A stretch of 14,151 nucleotides of DNA, taken from the NCBI GenBank assembly GCA_004335835.1, contig RWJK01000363.1:1-14151 (forward strand), given 5' to 3'. The translations under genes and the position numbers were made by a program. How positions within the stretch are numbered: position 1 is the first letter of the stretch; every line of letters begins with the position of its first letter. Positions 1-9,879 of this stretch are shown here, piece after piece. The DNA is from Scenedesmus sp. ARA3. Its lineage: Eukaryota > Chlorophyta > Chlorophyceae > Sphaeropleales > Scenedesmaceae. Under the pieces are notes generated by a model, which saw only the letters and a list, made by a program, of their open reading frames with translations, ran no database searches and was not told the DNA's origin.

Positions 1-1051
1 GCGGCGACCGCCGCGGCGGCGATGACGGCAACCGCCGCCCTGCCTCCGTCAAGGCGTCACTCTCTGTTGCGTTTGGGCAGCGCGCCCCAAACCGAGCAGG
101 GACCAAGGACACAGCACGTTTCAAAGCAGCAGAGGCTGCTGTGGGTGCTGGAGCTGCTGCTGGCAGCAGGGGCGTCAGCAGGAGCCGCAGCCGCAGCAGG
201 GAGGCGCCACGGCGGGGCGGGGGCGCCACGCCGGAGCAACAGCCGCAGCGCGAGCGGCGCGAGTACGACTATGACAGCAGGGACAGGGACAGGCAGCGCG
301 ATGGCGACAGCAGGTGAGGGCGGCTGCGCAGAATGCAAGTATGCAGCATGCCTTGAAGGTAGACTGCTGGCTTGATGCACAGCCATAGTCTGAGCAGCCG
401 GTTAGATGAGTCGTGATGCCAGTGTGTCTGCTTAATCAAGCAGCAGTGCTGTTTCTTTTGCCTGCTCGCGCACTTTCAAGTCAGCAACTGATACTGCTGA
501 CTTACTATCATGCCTCTCACTTTGTATTCTGCCGCCGCCGCCGCTGCTGCTGCCGCTGCTGCAGGCGGGCCTATGACAGCAGAGACCGCGGCTATGACCG
601 CGAGCGCGGATACGACAGCAGGGACCGCGAGCGGGGCGTCCACGACAGCAGGGGCGGCAGGGCTGGCGGCTACGACAGCAGAGACCGCGAGCGCAGCGCC
701 AGCTACTACGCTGACAGGGATAGGGACAGGGAGCGCGGTAGCAGCTATAGGGAGCGTGAGCGGGAGCGGGATAGGAGCGGAGGTAGAGAGCGGGTGGAGC
801 GCAGCAGGGAGCACGGAGAGTACTATGGCAGCAGCAGACGCAGCAGGAGCCGCAGCAGGGACAGGCAGGGCGGCGGCGGCGGGCGCGATGCGCGTGACGT
901 GTTCAAAGATAAGGCTGCAGCTGCTGACGGCGCTGGCGACGTGCGCAGCAGGTATGGCGACGCCAGCGGGCGGCTGGACCTGAACAGTGTGGGTGGCGGG
1001 CGGCGCACCGCCGATGAGGTGTTCAGGCTGGGTGGCAGGAGCTACCGGTAG
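1..1051 (+). CDS. SRL1: SRL1/PRP38B-type pre-mRNA splicing factor, C-terminal part (5' end outside window)
   Basis: Partial gene: exon 1-313 (reading frame from base 3), intron 314-564 (GTGAGG...CTGCAG, 251 nt), last exon 565-1051, stop TAG 1049-1051. The phase is kept across the junction (AG|G, Arg). The visible protein starts with a segment reading RRPASVKASLSVAFGQRAPN, matching what I recall of plant PRP38-like SRL1 just after its PRP38 domain. A long Arg/Ser/Asp/Glu tail follows, with YDSRDRERG-type repeats and SRSRSRS runs. It ends in a YGDAS...DEVFRLGGRSYR motif that corresponds to the family C-terminus. PRP38-family proteins act in the nucleus in spliceosome activation, and the RS tail would contact other SR proteins. 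The PRP38 domain must lie to the left. Family assignment rests on the two conserved blocks; the RS tail alone would not be diagnostic. Other RS-type splicing factors are the alternative. Confidence 0.82.
572..697 (+). repeat. Imperfect repeats encoding the YDSRDRERG units of the RS/RD tail
   Basis: Within the last exon of the splicing factor, units encoding YDSRDRG (572-592), YDRERG (593-610), YDSRDRERG (611-637), a degenerate VHDSRGGRAGG (638-670) and YDSRDRERS (671-697) follow each other directly. The DNA is nearly as well conserved as the peptide (TACGACAGCAGGGACCGCGA recurs with single changes), so local slippage or duplication probably expanded the tail. The exon before the intron ends with a related unit (YDSRDRDRQRDGDSR), so the repeat array straddles the intron. 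Confidence 0.8.
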
Positions 1052-1212
1052 GCAGCAGCAGCTGTTGGGTGTGGTGGGCAGCGTCTGCTAGAGCACTCGC
1101 TTGTGTTCATATGTGTTCACAGATGGCGCATTGTGCCTCCTCACATGCATGTGGTTTGGAGTTTGGATCATGGCAATGGTGTGCAGTTGACTCTGTTGAT
1201 GCAGCGCCTGCG

Positions 1213-1217
1213 TGTAA
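1213..1217 (+). terminator. Probable poly(A) signal (TGTAA) of the splicing-factor gene
   Basis: This is the first TGTAA after the stop codon, 162 bases downstream. TGTAA is the usual near-upstream poly(A) element in Chlamydomonas and relatives; its use in this organism is inferred. A second copy lies at 1440-1444. Confidence 0.45.
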
Positions 1218-1887
1218 CATTGTCAAGCTCTTGAATTTTGCCAGGCATGTGTACACGGTACTTGACGACACGCTTTGAACAGTGAATGGCACTGTACAGT
1301 TAATTCTACCCCCTTCACACACCGGTACCGTGTGCAGTGAAGCCACCGGCACTGTATTTGGCAGTGATCGGGAAGCGAGGAGTACTACTTCTTGCCAACC
1401 ACCCTTAGGAATGCCACCACCTCCTAAACATCGAGCCACTGTAAACAGCTATCATTTCACACCAGCAGAGAGTCAGGTACGACACTCCACAACAGCCTGG
1501 CTCTGCCATGTCAGGTACAGCCTGCAGTACAAGTTCGCAGATGACGTGCGCGTGTCATGTTCTGCAGGCCCTTTCAGCAGAAGTTACAGAGGAGTTAAGC
1601 TGTCAGCTACACAACACAGAAGGTACTTTGACGGTGTTTAGGCCTCAGCCCTGTGCAGCAATTTGAATTAGGGCACACAGCAGTAGCAGTACGTATACCA
1701 GAGCTGTAGCTGATAGCCGTTCTGATCCGTTCGACTGTGACATTAACGTACTTTACCAACCGAGTTCGAGAGTTTCCGTCACCTCCAAAGCGTGCATTTA
1801 CCGTAGTTCACTTCGTCACTCGAGTGCAGAGGGCTGCCATGCCCAACTGATCCGTAGCTGCGGCCGATGAACAACCAATAATACATA

Positions 1888-1917
1888 GGCAGTGGTATTG
1901 GCAGCAGATCCACTGCC
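1888..1917 (+). promoter_or_regulatory. Inverted repeat (potential hairpin) just upstream of the NUP107 start codon
   Basis: GGCAGTGG (1888-1895) and CCACTGCC (1910-1917) are perfect 8-base inverted arms around a 14-base loop, ending 22 bases before ATG 1940. If transcribed it would form a GC-rich stem in the 5' leader; otherwise it could be a dyad for a DNA-binding factor. Function is unproven. Confidence 0.4.
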
Positions 1918-1939
1918 GTAGCAGCAGAGGACCAGCAGG

Positions 1940-4650
1940 ATGGCGAACATGGACTTTCAGCCTCCTCTACTGTCTATGGCCGAAGCTGAGGACCAAGGGG
2001 AGCTCAGCCTGGAGGAGCAGTTTGCTCAGATCCTTTTGGCGCTTATGCGGGATGATGTATCAGCGGCAGCAGCTATTCACGCGTTCGAGCAGGCCAGTGT
2101 AGCAATGATGCAGCAGTACAGGTGCGGCACAACAGCAGCAGTGCAACCTGACAAGCCATCAACAGCAACCTAGTTGCACTGAATCAATCTACATGTCTCT
2201 GTACTAGTTGGCTACTACCTTGATCTGTATAGCTGCACATGTGCTGCAGTGCGCAGTGTCTTGAACTCCTTGGACAACCTCGTGTGCACTGCAACACGTA
2301 GCAGCAAAGACATGTACGCCAAACTCACATGAAATTGCAGGTTCTGATTATGTTGTACTGCAAGCTGCCAAATTACTGGTAATATCTTGATGCACACCAA
2401 ACTGCTGCTCGCTGCTGCCAGGGAGGCCTCTTCTGCGCTGCTGCACCGAGCTGCGCACTACTTGCACACGCGCCGCCTCGCCTCTGAGCTAGAGGGGCAG
2501 GCGGCCAGCTGGCACCTGATGCACGCGCTGTACTGCAGCGGCGACAACCCTGCAGGAAACAACCTGGCGGGTGCAGCAGATGCAGGAGGCCGGCAGACGC
2601 TGCGGGAGATGACAGCAGCGCTTGTGAACAGCAACACGCAGCTCAGGAGGTGCGGTTCTGGCAGCAAGGGTTGTGCAGCATGCCAGGTGCTCGCGACTGT
2701 CTTGTACATGCGGAACACCTGTGCAAGGGCCGCAGTTTGCGAAGCGCAGTGTACTTGATTGTGCGCGTGCTGATTATGTGCGTGCCCCCGCATGTCTCGC
2801 AGCGTCTGCAGTTTAGCGTGTGTTTAACATGCACATACCATATGAGACAACCACCACGTGTGCGCCTGCTGCCCCCGCTGTCTTGCACATCTCTCGGCCG
2901 CTGCCACGCAACAGGCTGGCGCAGGTGGTCTGCTGGCTGGAGTCCCTGGCTGCGCAGCAGCTGCAGGACGCACCCGCAGCCAGGTTTGCTCACCATGAGG
3001 GCCTCTGGCGCGAGACGCTGCTGTCATTCGGCTTGACGGCCAAAGGCTCTGGCTCTGTATCTGCTGGCGGCGCTGCTGGCGTGATGGAGCTGGATCCTGA
3101 TGCGCCCAGCAGGGGCAAGGTGAAGCTGTCTCAGGGCGATTTCAGGGGAGAGGAGCGGCTGGCGTCACACCTGTGGCAGCTGATACGGGCAGGTGCGGCA
3201 AAAACGGTTGCAGGAGCACGCGATAGCAGGCAGGGACACTTGCAGGAACTGCTGCAGTGCAGGATGCGCATGCAGGACACTGAACCAGCAAGAGGAAGAG
3301 TGGTTGCTGCTGCACCTGTGGCAGCTGATGGGTCAAGCAAGCGCTGCTCGCAGAAACACCATAGCGTGCTTAGGCTAGACTGATGCCTTTGGCGAGCTGC
3401 ACACCAGCACGGCCCTGGTGTGCAGCAGCTGCTGCTGCTGCTGGTTGGCTGCCATGCTGTGTGACTGAGTGCGTTGCCTCGCATGCTGTAGGCAAGCTGC
3501 GTGAGGCGCGGCTGCTGTGCTGCCAGGCTGGCCAGGCGTGGCGCTGCATGTCGCTAACTGGCGGCGGCGAGTGGGGCCCGCTGCCTGTTGGCGCAGCTGC
3601 AGCTGAGGCGGCGGAGCAGATAGACCAGCAGGTAGGTTGGATGCGTATGCTGAGGAGTGGAAGGCTCTGAATGTGTGCTTGGGATTGCGCGTGGGCACGC
3701 AGCCTTGTCTGAAGCTGTGCGGTTGTGCGCCTGATGGTGGTTAGATGGCGAGTTACCCCTGCATTGTGAGGTGTTGGTTTCGAAAGGCCTAACACGCGAT
3801 TCCATTTAGAGCATGCAGAGAACCTTGTCCTGTGCGGATGCCATTGCTGTACTGCAAGCACAGCTGACTCTGTCGGCTGCTACCATATCACAAATGCTGC
3901 TGCTGCTTTTTTTAAATTGTTGCAATGCTGCTGCAGGCTGCTGCTGAGGAGCTGGCCTGCCAGGTTGATGGAGGCGTGGCTTCTGCCAAGCTGGCTTGGA
4001 AGTGGGCTTGCTACGCAGCAGCAGAGGCAGCAGCAGGCGGCACCCCAGGTGCGAGAACACACAGTAGAAGAGGCTGAGCAGGTGGCTGCCATGCACTGGT
4101 AGCTTCGCAATCCGCACGCGCATTTGTGCAGTTGTCAGCAGGTCTGCACACCTGCACGCTGCCAAATCAGAGCGTGCAGCACAGGAGTTGTCAGGACGTG
4201 CAATGCCGTGGCATAGTGAAGGTTGTGCTGCTGCTGCTGCTGCTGCTCATGCTGCTCTTGCCAATGCTGGTGTGAACATGCATGCCTGCAGGCAACCGCT
4301 GGGAGGCTGCTGTGTATGGTGCGCTGTGCGGCCATGTGACTGCCATGCTGCCTGTGTGTGCCAGCTGGGAGGATGAAATGTGGAGCTACTGCAGGTGGGG
4401 CAGGGCCTGGTGCGCTGCACGCAGCACTCATGTCAAAGGAATGGCTTGGCTATGCTGCAACTCACAGCTTGTTGATGATCAGCAGAGCACGAGCAGCATG
4501 TGCTTGCTGTACATGCCATTGCGGCCTGCTGTGGTGTGTCATTTTTGGGAGAACTCAAGCGCATAGTTGTGCTTGGCACGCGTTGACATTGTGGATGTGT
4601 CGACTTGCTCTCAGCATTCACTCTCGTGCCATTGCTTGCTGCTGCTGCTG

Positions 4651-4693
<43 letters not shown>

Positions 4694-7600
4694 AGGGCCT
4701 GGCTGGACCTGCAGACTGACGCCATGCTGCTGGAGGGCGTGGAGCATCAGCTGCCGGGCGCAGCGCAGCACATGCTGGGCGCAGCAGCCAGCCCTGATGA
4801 CCTGGTGCGTGGCAGCAGCATGGGCCAGTCACATGTGCCCTTGTGCATGCATTGTTGGGTAGTGCCGCTCTGGTAATGCTGGGCGCAGCAGCCAGGACTC
4901 AATCCTGTCTTATCCTGTGCTGGTGATCTGCAAGTGCACTCATCTGCAACGTATGCATGCTTTGCCGCAGGTGTCGCCTGAGCTGCTGGTGCAGTGCGTG
5001 TCCCAGGCTGCTGCCAGCGGCTACAGCAGCAGCACTGACACCTCGCTGCTGCGGGATGGTCTGGCTGTCATGGCTGGAGCCTGGCCCCTCAATAGGTGCG
5101 GCTGCGGTTGCTGCTGTTGGCTCAACATTCCATGGCAATACATGGCACGATTGAGGCTGCTTATGCTGTTGCAGTGTCCTGCAAGCTGCGCACACTGCGC
5201 ATGACAGTGTGGATGCCATGTGTACAGTAGCTGCAGGGTGTTCTGTTCCGCTCGGCCTTGCAGCCAAATTGTGCTCGATTCATGGGCCACGAATCATGGC
5301 AGATGTATGCCGCTTGACGCTGCAAGTCAGCAAGGCCCAACCCCCCAGTACCATACGTGTGTTGGACGTGCTCCCTGCTACTTACTTCACCAAAACACAT
5401 GTTTCACATCTGGAGTGATACATTATATCAGGCTAATGCGTGTTGGATGATAACGCTGGTGTGCTTGCTGGTGTTGTGTGATGCCGCCATCATGCAGGCA
5501 GCTCTCTGAGAACGAGCGCACGCTCCTGCCCCGCAACTTCAGCGAGCTGATGCAGCTTGTGTCAAACAGCGCCAACACAACAGTGCGCGGCGCAGCACGC
5601 CAGCAGCAGCACCTGTTGCAGCTGCAGGTGATTGCAGAAGATTGGCCGGCCATCACACTCGAGCTTGCAGGAGCAGCGCTCACAGCAGCAGAGCAGCTGC
5701 AGCAGCTGCAGGCGGGGCAGCAGGCGCTGCTGCAGCAGCGGCAGCAGCAGCAGGCAGGGGATGGTGATGCTGATGAAGGCATGGAGGTGGAAGATGCAGC
5801 AGGGCTGCTTGCAGGAACTGCTGCTGGGGCTGATGATGAGTCAGCACGCGTGTCGGAGGAGTCGGCTCGCAGCGTACTGCGCTTTGCGGCGCACTGGGCG
5901 CTGTGCTTGCGGGCCCTGGGGCTGATGCCTGCACATGAGTGGTCAACGGATGAAGAAGAGGAGGCGGAGTGGGCCAGGTGGGCTGCACAGGGAGATGACC
6001 ACAATTACTTTGAAGCACGTGCTGCTGCAGCTGCTGCTTGTTTGTAGGTGGTGCAGGAAGTTCTGCTGCAGCTCGCAATCACTGTTGTTTGTGTGCTGAC
6101 TTGGTCCTTGAGTGTATATCATGTACACACGGCTATGCTCAGTTTCATCACTGGCTGTGCTCTTTGCTGTTGCTACTTGTCCTTCCTGCAGGCTGCAGGC
6201 CATGCTGGGCAAGGTCATCTACCAGTACGCGCTGCACCTGGCGCAGCAGCAGGACACGCTGCAGCTAGCACCGCTCTACCTCTGCCACCTGCGGCTCGGC
6301 CTGCGCGAGTCGCTCCTGCAGACCCTGCTGGCCGCTGCCACAGATGTACTAGATGACGAGCAGTGCCAGGCGCTGTATGTGCAGCTGCTGGCAGCCACGG
6401 AGGAGTGGCGGCAGCGGCAGCAGCGCCTGCAGGAGCTTGTGCTGGTGCAGGGCAAGCAGCCAGGGCCTTGGTGGGATGTGGGGGATGAGGATGAGGAGGG
6501 TGTGGAGGCGCTGCAACTGCAGGAGGGTATGATGGGGCTTGCAGGAAGCGGCGCAGAGGAGCAGGGACGGCTGCGGCAGCCGAGCAGCTGCCTGTTTGGC
6601 GACCTGAGGTGCGTGGGGTGGGGTTTGGTGTGTTGCTGGGCTGGCAGACGACGGCTGGGTTTTGTGAGTGGTGTTTCTTTGTTCGTAGAGCAACTTGTGT
6701 TTAAAGAGATAGCATAGGTAGGGCAGTGTAGTCTGCCGATTGTGTTGTTCGTTTTTATGTGTGAGGCACGAAGTGTCTGATGTACGTCCTGTCCTGCGTC
6801 GCTGTGTGTTGGGGATCACTTCCATGCGCAGTGTCCCTCAACTCACGGCAGCACAGGATAGAGTGCTTAGCTGAGGCATTGCGGGCCCCTGGCGAAAGTA
6901 CCAGCTGCTTCTTGCGAGCTGCCAATACAGCATATGGAACTGTCATTCTTGCTGTGCCTGCTATGCCGGTGGGCTCAGGCCACCTTTGAATAGCTTGCAG
7001 CATGAGGCAGCAGGCCTGAGGAGGTGTGCGCTGCTCTGCATGGCAGTGTGTTGGAGATCACTTGCATGTCGAGTGATGCTCAACGCACCACCACGCACAG
7101 CTACGCTGCCTCGGCCCGTAGCTGCCTGGTGTTAACACTGTTGCCATGCTCCATTCTGCTGTGCTATCTTGGCCACCATTACACGCTGACAATTCTATCC
7201 ACGTCTATGTCTGTTTTTTCCTGGTTTCTTGGTTTGTAGCGAGCACGCTCCCTTGCTGCCTGGTGGCAAAGCGCCTGACAGCCGGCAAGCCTGCTTTTGC
7301 TCATCCACCTTCACTCCTGTTTGCACCTTGAGCTGTTGAACACCACGTGTCGGCACCCATCAGCAAATCTCTCTTGCAACCCTGTGGCACGCACACCAAC
7401 ACCCGCTGTGTGCCCTTCCTGCTGTGCTGATGCCGCAGGCCGCAGGAGTTACGCCTGCTGCTGCAGCACCTCGTGTCAAGCGGCTTTGCCAGCAGCAGCA
7501 CATCCCCCCAGCAGCGCTGCCAGCAGCTGCGCTGGCTGTTCTACAGCTTCACAGGCGCCCTCGCACAGCAGCAGCACGCAGCACTGAGCGCTGCTGCTGC

Positions 7601-9422
7601 TGCAGCACCCGACGCCAGCAACCCTGCAGCAGCTGCTGCTGCGGCGGCGTCACTGACATCAACCGGCGACCTGGCATGGCAGGACATTTGGGGTGATGCG
7701 CTCAGCCACGCCTTGGGTTTAGCATCTGAGCTGGTGCTGAACCCTGGCTTCAGCAGCGCAGGGCTGCAGGTGCTGTTTGATGCGGTTGTGCCTCTGGAGT
7801 TTGTGGAGTCTACAGCTAATGTAGCAGCAGCGCAGCTGAGCAGTGCTACACAGCAGCTGCAAGTGCAGCGGCAGCTGCAGGCATTGGGCTTCTGGCAGCG
7901 CTATGTGGAGCTCGACAGCCGCTACCAGCAGTGGAAAGAGGACTGGAGTGTGGCGCTTGCTGCAGTTGAGGATGCAGCGGTGCTGAATCAGCTTGCGGAG
8001 CAGGGGCAGGCGCTTGCAGGAAGCATGCTGCAGCGGGCCTTGCAGGATGAGCTGCGGCTGCCTGCCTCGGCAGAGCTGCTGCGGCTGCTGGCTGACACTG
8101 CAGCAGCAGAGGCTGCAAGCGATGATGAGTCAGCAGCTGCAGCGCTTGCTGCGGCTGGCGTGGATTTGAATGAGGGCGAGTGGATGGCTCTGCCCAAGCA
8201 TGATGATGGGGAGGAGACGCCTTCAGAGCTGCTGCTGGCACTGACTGTGGCCAGGGAAGGCAGTAACGGCGCTGACCCTGACCAGCCATTTGTTCAACTT
8301 GAGGTGAGCAGAGCCTAGGACAAAAGGGCTGATGGGCAGGGGAATGGCACAGCACTTGACAGCAGTGCTGGTGCTGCACATATCCTGCAGTTGCTTACAT
8401 CCTGCACATGCGATGTGCCTCTTCTTATGCTGGCTGCACCCGCATTGATTTGAATGTGTGACAGAATGTTATCACTGATTACCATCGCCTCCCTGCGTGT
8501 CTCCTGTTGTTTGCGCAGGCCCATCACCAGGAGCGGCTGCAGCAGCAGCTGCAGCAGTTCCTGCAAGCAGCCACCGCCATGCTGCCTGATGTTTCATTCA
8601 AAACAGCCCTGGCAGACCCAGACAGTGACCTCGCAGGCAGCGTGCTGGTCAAACTAACATCACATTCAAACTTGCCTGACAGCTCAACCCCTGCTGAAGA
8701 GCGTGCACGCTTCCAGCGCCGCATGGAGGCTGCGTGGCGAGACGCGACAGCGCTAGTAGCACGCATGCTCAGCAGCAGCAGGGATGCAGCTGATGCTGCA
8801 GCAGCAGCTGAGCTGCCACGGCTGTGCTTGGTGCACATGTCAGGCAGCTGCAGCACAAAGCTGGCGCTGTGCAGGCGGAGGACAACCAGTAAGCTGCTGC
8901 GCAGGAGTGGCAAGGTGAGTTGTGCAGCACTGCATGAACCAGCCTGTACACCTGCTGCAGTGCAGCTGTCCTATGCATCGCGCGTGTCTTGTGTCACCAT
9001 TGGAGCCAGTTTCAGCTAACCAAGCTGTTGCCTGGGGTCAGGTGCCCGTCCTGACAACGTGTCAGAGAGAGGTAGTTACATGCTCTTTATCACCGGTGGA
9101 AACGAGATCCTGCTGGCTATCTATACACTGCAATCAAGCAAACCTAGTTGTTACATGTTACAAAATCTCAGGCCTTGGATTACATGCGCGGCTGCCATGC
9201 CTGCAGGTGCTGCTGGAGCTGGCGCGAGCCGGCCACCCCAGCAGCCAGCTGGACGCGCTCATCAGCGCTGCGGGTGATGCAGCAGGCCGTGACGGGCCGC
9301 AGCTGCTGGAGCTGCTGTCGCCCGGTGATGCAGGCAAGCTGCTGGTGCTGCTGGAGCAGGCTATTGAGGAGGGGGGGCTGCTGGAGGAGGGAGCGGATGC
9401 AGAGCTGCTGCTGCAGCAGTAG
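1940..9422 (+). CDS. NUP107: Nucleoporin NUP107, Y-complex (Nup84/Nup107 family) scaffold, complete, 13 exons
   Basis: Exons: 1940-2121, 2422-2649, 2915-3192, 3492-3631, 3937-4048, 4292-4394, 4696-4804, 4971-5095, 5498-5977, 6192-6608, 7439-8303, 8519-8914, 9207-9422 (stop TAG). All introns are GT-AG, every junction keeps phase, and the total is 3651 nt (1216 aa; human about 925). The ATG has A at -3 and G at +4. Blocks matching metazoan Nup107 in order: helix RLAQVVCWLE (137-146), LDPDAP (196-201), LIRAGKLREA then GQAWR (226-247), LPVCASWEDEMWSY (333-346), SVLRFAAHWALCLRALGL (551-568), FWQRYVELDSRYQQWKEDW (876-894), and a final helical segment ending in LLVLLEQAIEE. The protein is an alpha-helical solenoid of the pore scaffold that binds NUP133 through its C-terminal part. 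The long N-terminal disordered tail of animal Nup107 is absent; extra length comes from Gln/Ala/acidic insertions (about 486-547 and 770-800). Exon 9 has a second possible donor (6044), and the end of exon 12 reads atypically. Confidence 0.9.
3168..3329 (+). repeat. 17-bp direct repeat: end of NUP107 exon 3 and a copy inside intron 3
   Basis: CACCTGTGGCAGCTGAT occurs at 3168-3184 in exon 3 and again at 3313-3329 in intron 3. The similarity continues upstream at codon level: exon EERLASHLWQLIR versus intron EEWLLLHLWQLMG. The intron copy lacks a GT donor at the matching place, so it looks like a decayed fragment and not a usable exon. Confidence 0.6.
4228..4245 (+). repeat. (CTG)6 microsatellite in NUP107 intron 5
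   Basis: Six uninterrupted CTG units, followed by CTC-ATG-CTG-CTC, inside intron 5 (4049-4291). Confidence 0.85.
4639..4692 (+). repeat. CTG microsatellite (4 CTG, CTA, 13 CTG) forming the intron 6 acceptor tract
   Basis: Four CTG units, one CTA interruption and thirteen CTG units run directly into CAG (4693-4695), the acceptor of NUP107 exon 7. The repeat therefore occupies the place of the polypyrimidine tract. It is the longest pure trinucleotide run in the window. Confidence 0.9.
4772..4895 (+). repeat. 20-bp direct repeat: NUP107 exon 7 and a copy in intron 7
   Basis: ATGCTGGGCGCAGCAGCCAG at 4772-4791 in exon 7 is repeated exactly at 4876-4895 in the following intron (4805-4970). Sequence beyond the 20 bases diverges. 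Confidence 0.75.
6609..7438 (+). other. Long NUP107 intron 10 with an internal diverged direct repeat
   Basis: At 830 nt this is the largest intron in the gene (GTGCGT...GCCGCAG). It holds a 23-base direct repeat matching at 21 positions: 6804-6826 and 7046-7068 (GTGTGTTGGRGATCACTTSCATG). Weaker similarity continues through a CTCAAC stretch for about 19 more bases. I see no gene in it; open frames on either strand lack recognisable motifs. Confidence 0.7.
9103..9118 (+). repeat. Dispersed repeat copy A (in NUP107 intron 12)
   Basis: CGAGATCCTGCTGGCT is identical to 9962-9977. The preceding bases are also related (CACCGGTGGAAA here, CACCAAGGGAAG there), giving about 28 bases of similarity. 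This may be a fragment of a dispersed element; the copies are 859 bp apart. Confidence 0.5.
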
Positions 9423-9879
9423 CAGGCTGCCAGCTGTACTTGCGGCCGGCACTGGATGATGCGGGATACTTTAAACGAAGCTGTGTCGGTTTTGGCGCAG
9501 CAGTGTGGCCCACGCTGGGCTTGCACAGGCCTGCTCCTGTATCAAGCCACTTGCAGGTTGTAGATGAGTGTTGTGTTTGTGTGTGATGCGTACTTGGGAT
9601 GTGGGAGCATTTGGTGGAAGCTGTTTGCTGACTTAATAGGATGGGAAATCCCAGACATTCCACGCATCCCAGCGGCCGCTGTTTGGCTGACTTCATGCAT
9701 AAGCAGCAGCGACACGGTAGCGGTGCTGCCGACGTTGGTTGTATGGAACTCACTCTCTTACTTTCTGGTCTCATAACCATGCGTCCACCCTGTCGTGGCT
9801 CATATCTGCGAAACTTATAGGACGCAAGTTTCTCATAGTTTGGGTGGGGGCGCGGTTGCGTCTCAGAAGGTGCCAGGAC

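Larger units (their letters stand above)
1052..1939. other. Intergenic: 3' UTR of splicing factor and promoter/5' UTR of NUP107
   Basis: I see no convincing gene in these 888 bases. Open frames exist (for example 1282-1641, +) but lack family motifs and the CAG/CTG-rich codon style of the neighbouring genes. The left part should be 3' UTR up to shortly after 1217. The right part must hold the NUP107 promoter; an AT-rich CCAATAATACATA stretch at about 1875-1887 could be a CCAAT/TATA-like element, but this is weak. A short near-repeat (CAGTGAA...GGCACTGTA) occurs at 1280-1296 and 1335-1356. Confidence 0.6.

Noticed and set aside
510..983. Alanine-rich open frame on + (157 aa) overlapping the RS tail, and a minus-strand frame at 476-814
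   Set aside because: Both are shadows of the repetitive RS/RD coding sequence, which leaves several frames open. The frame with the SRL1-type C-terminal motif is the real one.
1282..1641. 119-aa open frame in the spacer between the splicing factor and NUP107
   Set aside because: No recognisable motif, codon style unlike the real genes, and position in the expected 3' UTR/promoter region.
3239..3255. 17-bp match CTTGCAGGAACTGCTGC between intron 3 and NUP107 exon 9 (5808-5824)
   Set aside because: CTTGCAGGA recurs at 5663, 6539 and 8013 as ordinary Leu-Ala-Gly codons in CAG/CTG-rich DNA; flanks do not match, so no duplication is claimed.
3370..3861. Long minus-strand open frame (163 aa) across NUP107 exon 4
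   Set aside because: It is antisense to a conserved NUP107 exon and composed of Gln/Ala/Ser low-complexity sequence typical of the reverse strand of CTG-rich DNA.
4611..4832. Poly-Ser, poly-Ala and poly-Cys tracts in frames across the CTG repeat
   Set aside because: They are translations of the intronic CTG microsatellite; no gene model supports them.
8890..8892. TAA read as glutamine (alternative genetic code) to rescue the other frame of exon 12
   Set aside because: Visible genes end normally at TAG and TGA, and the other frame also fails to match the phase of exon 13. A code change is not supported.
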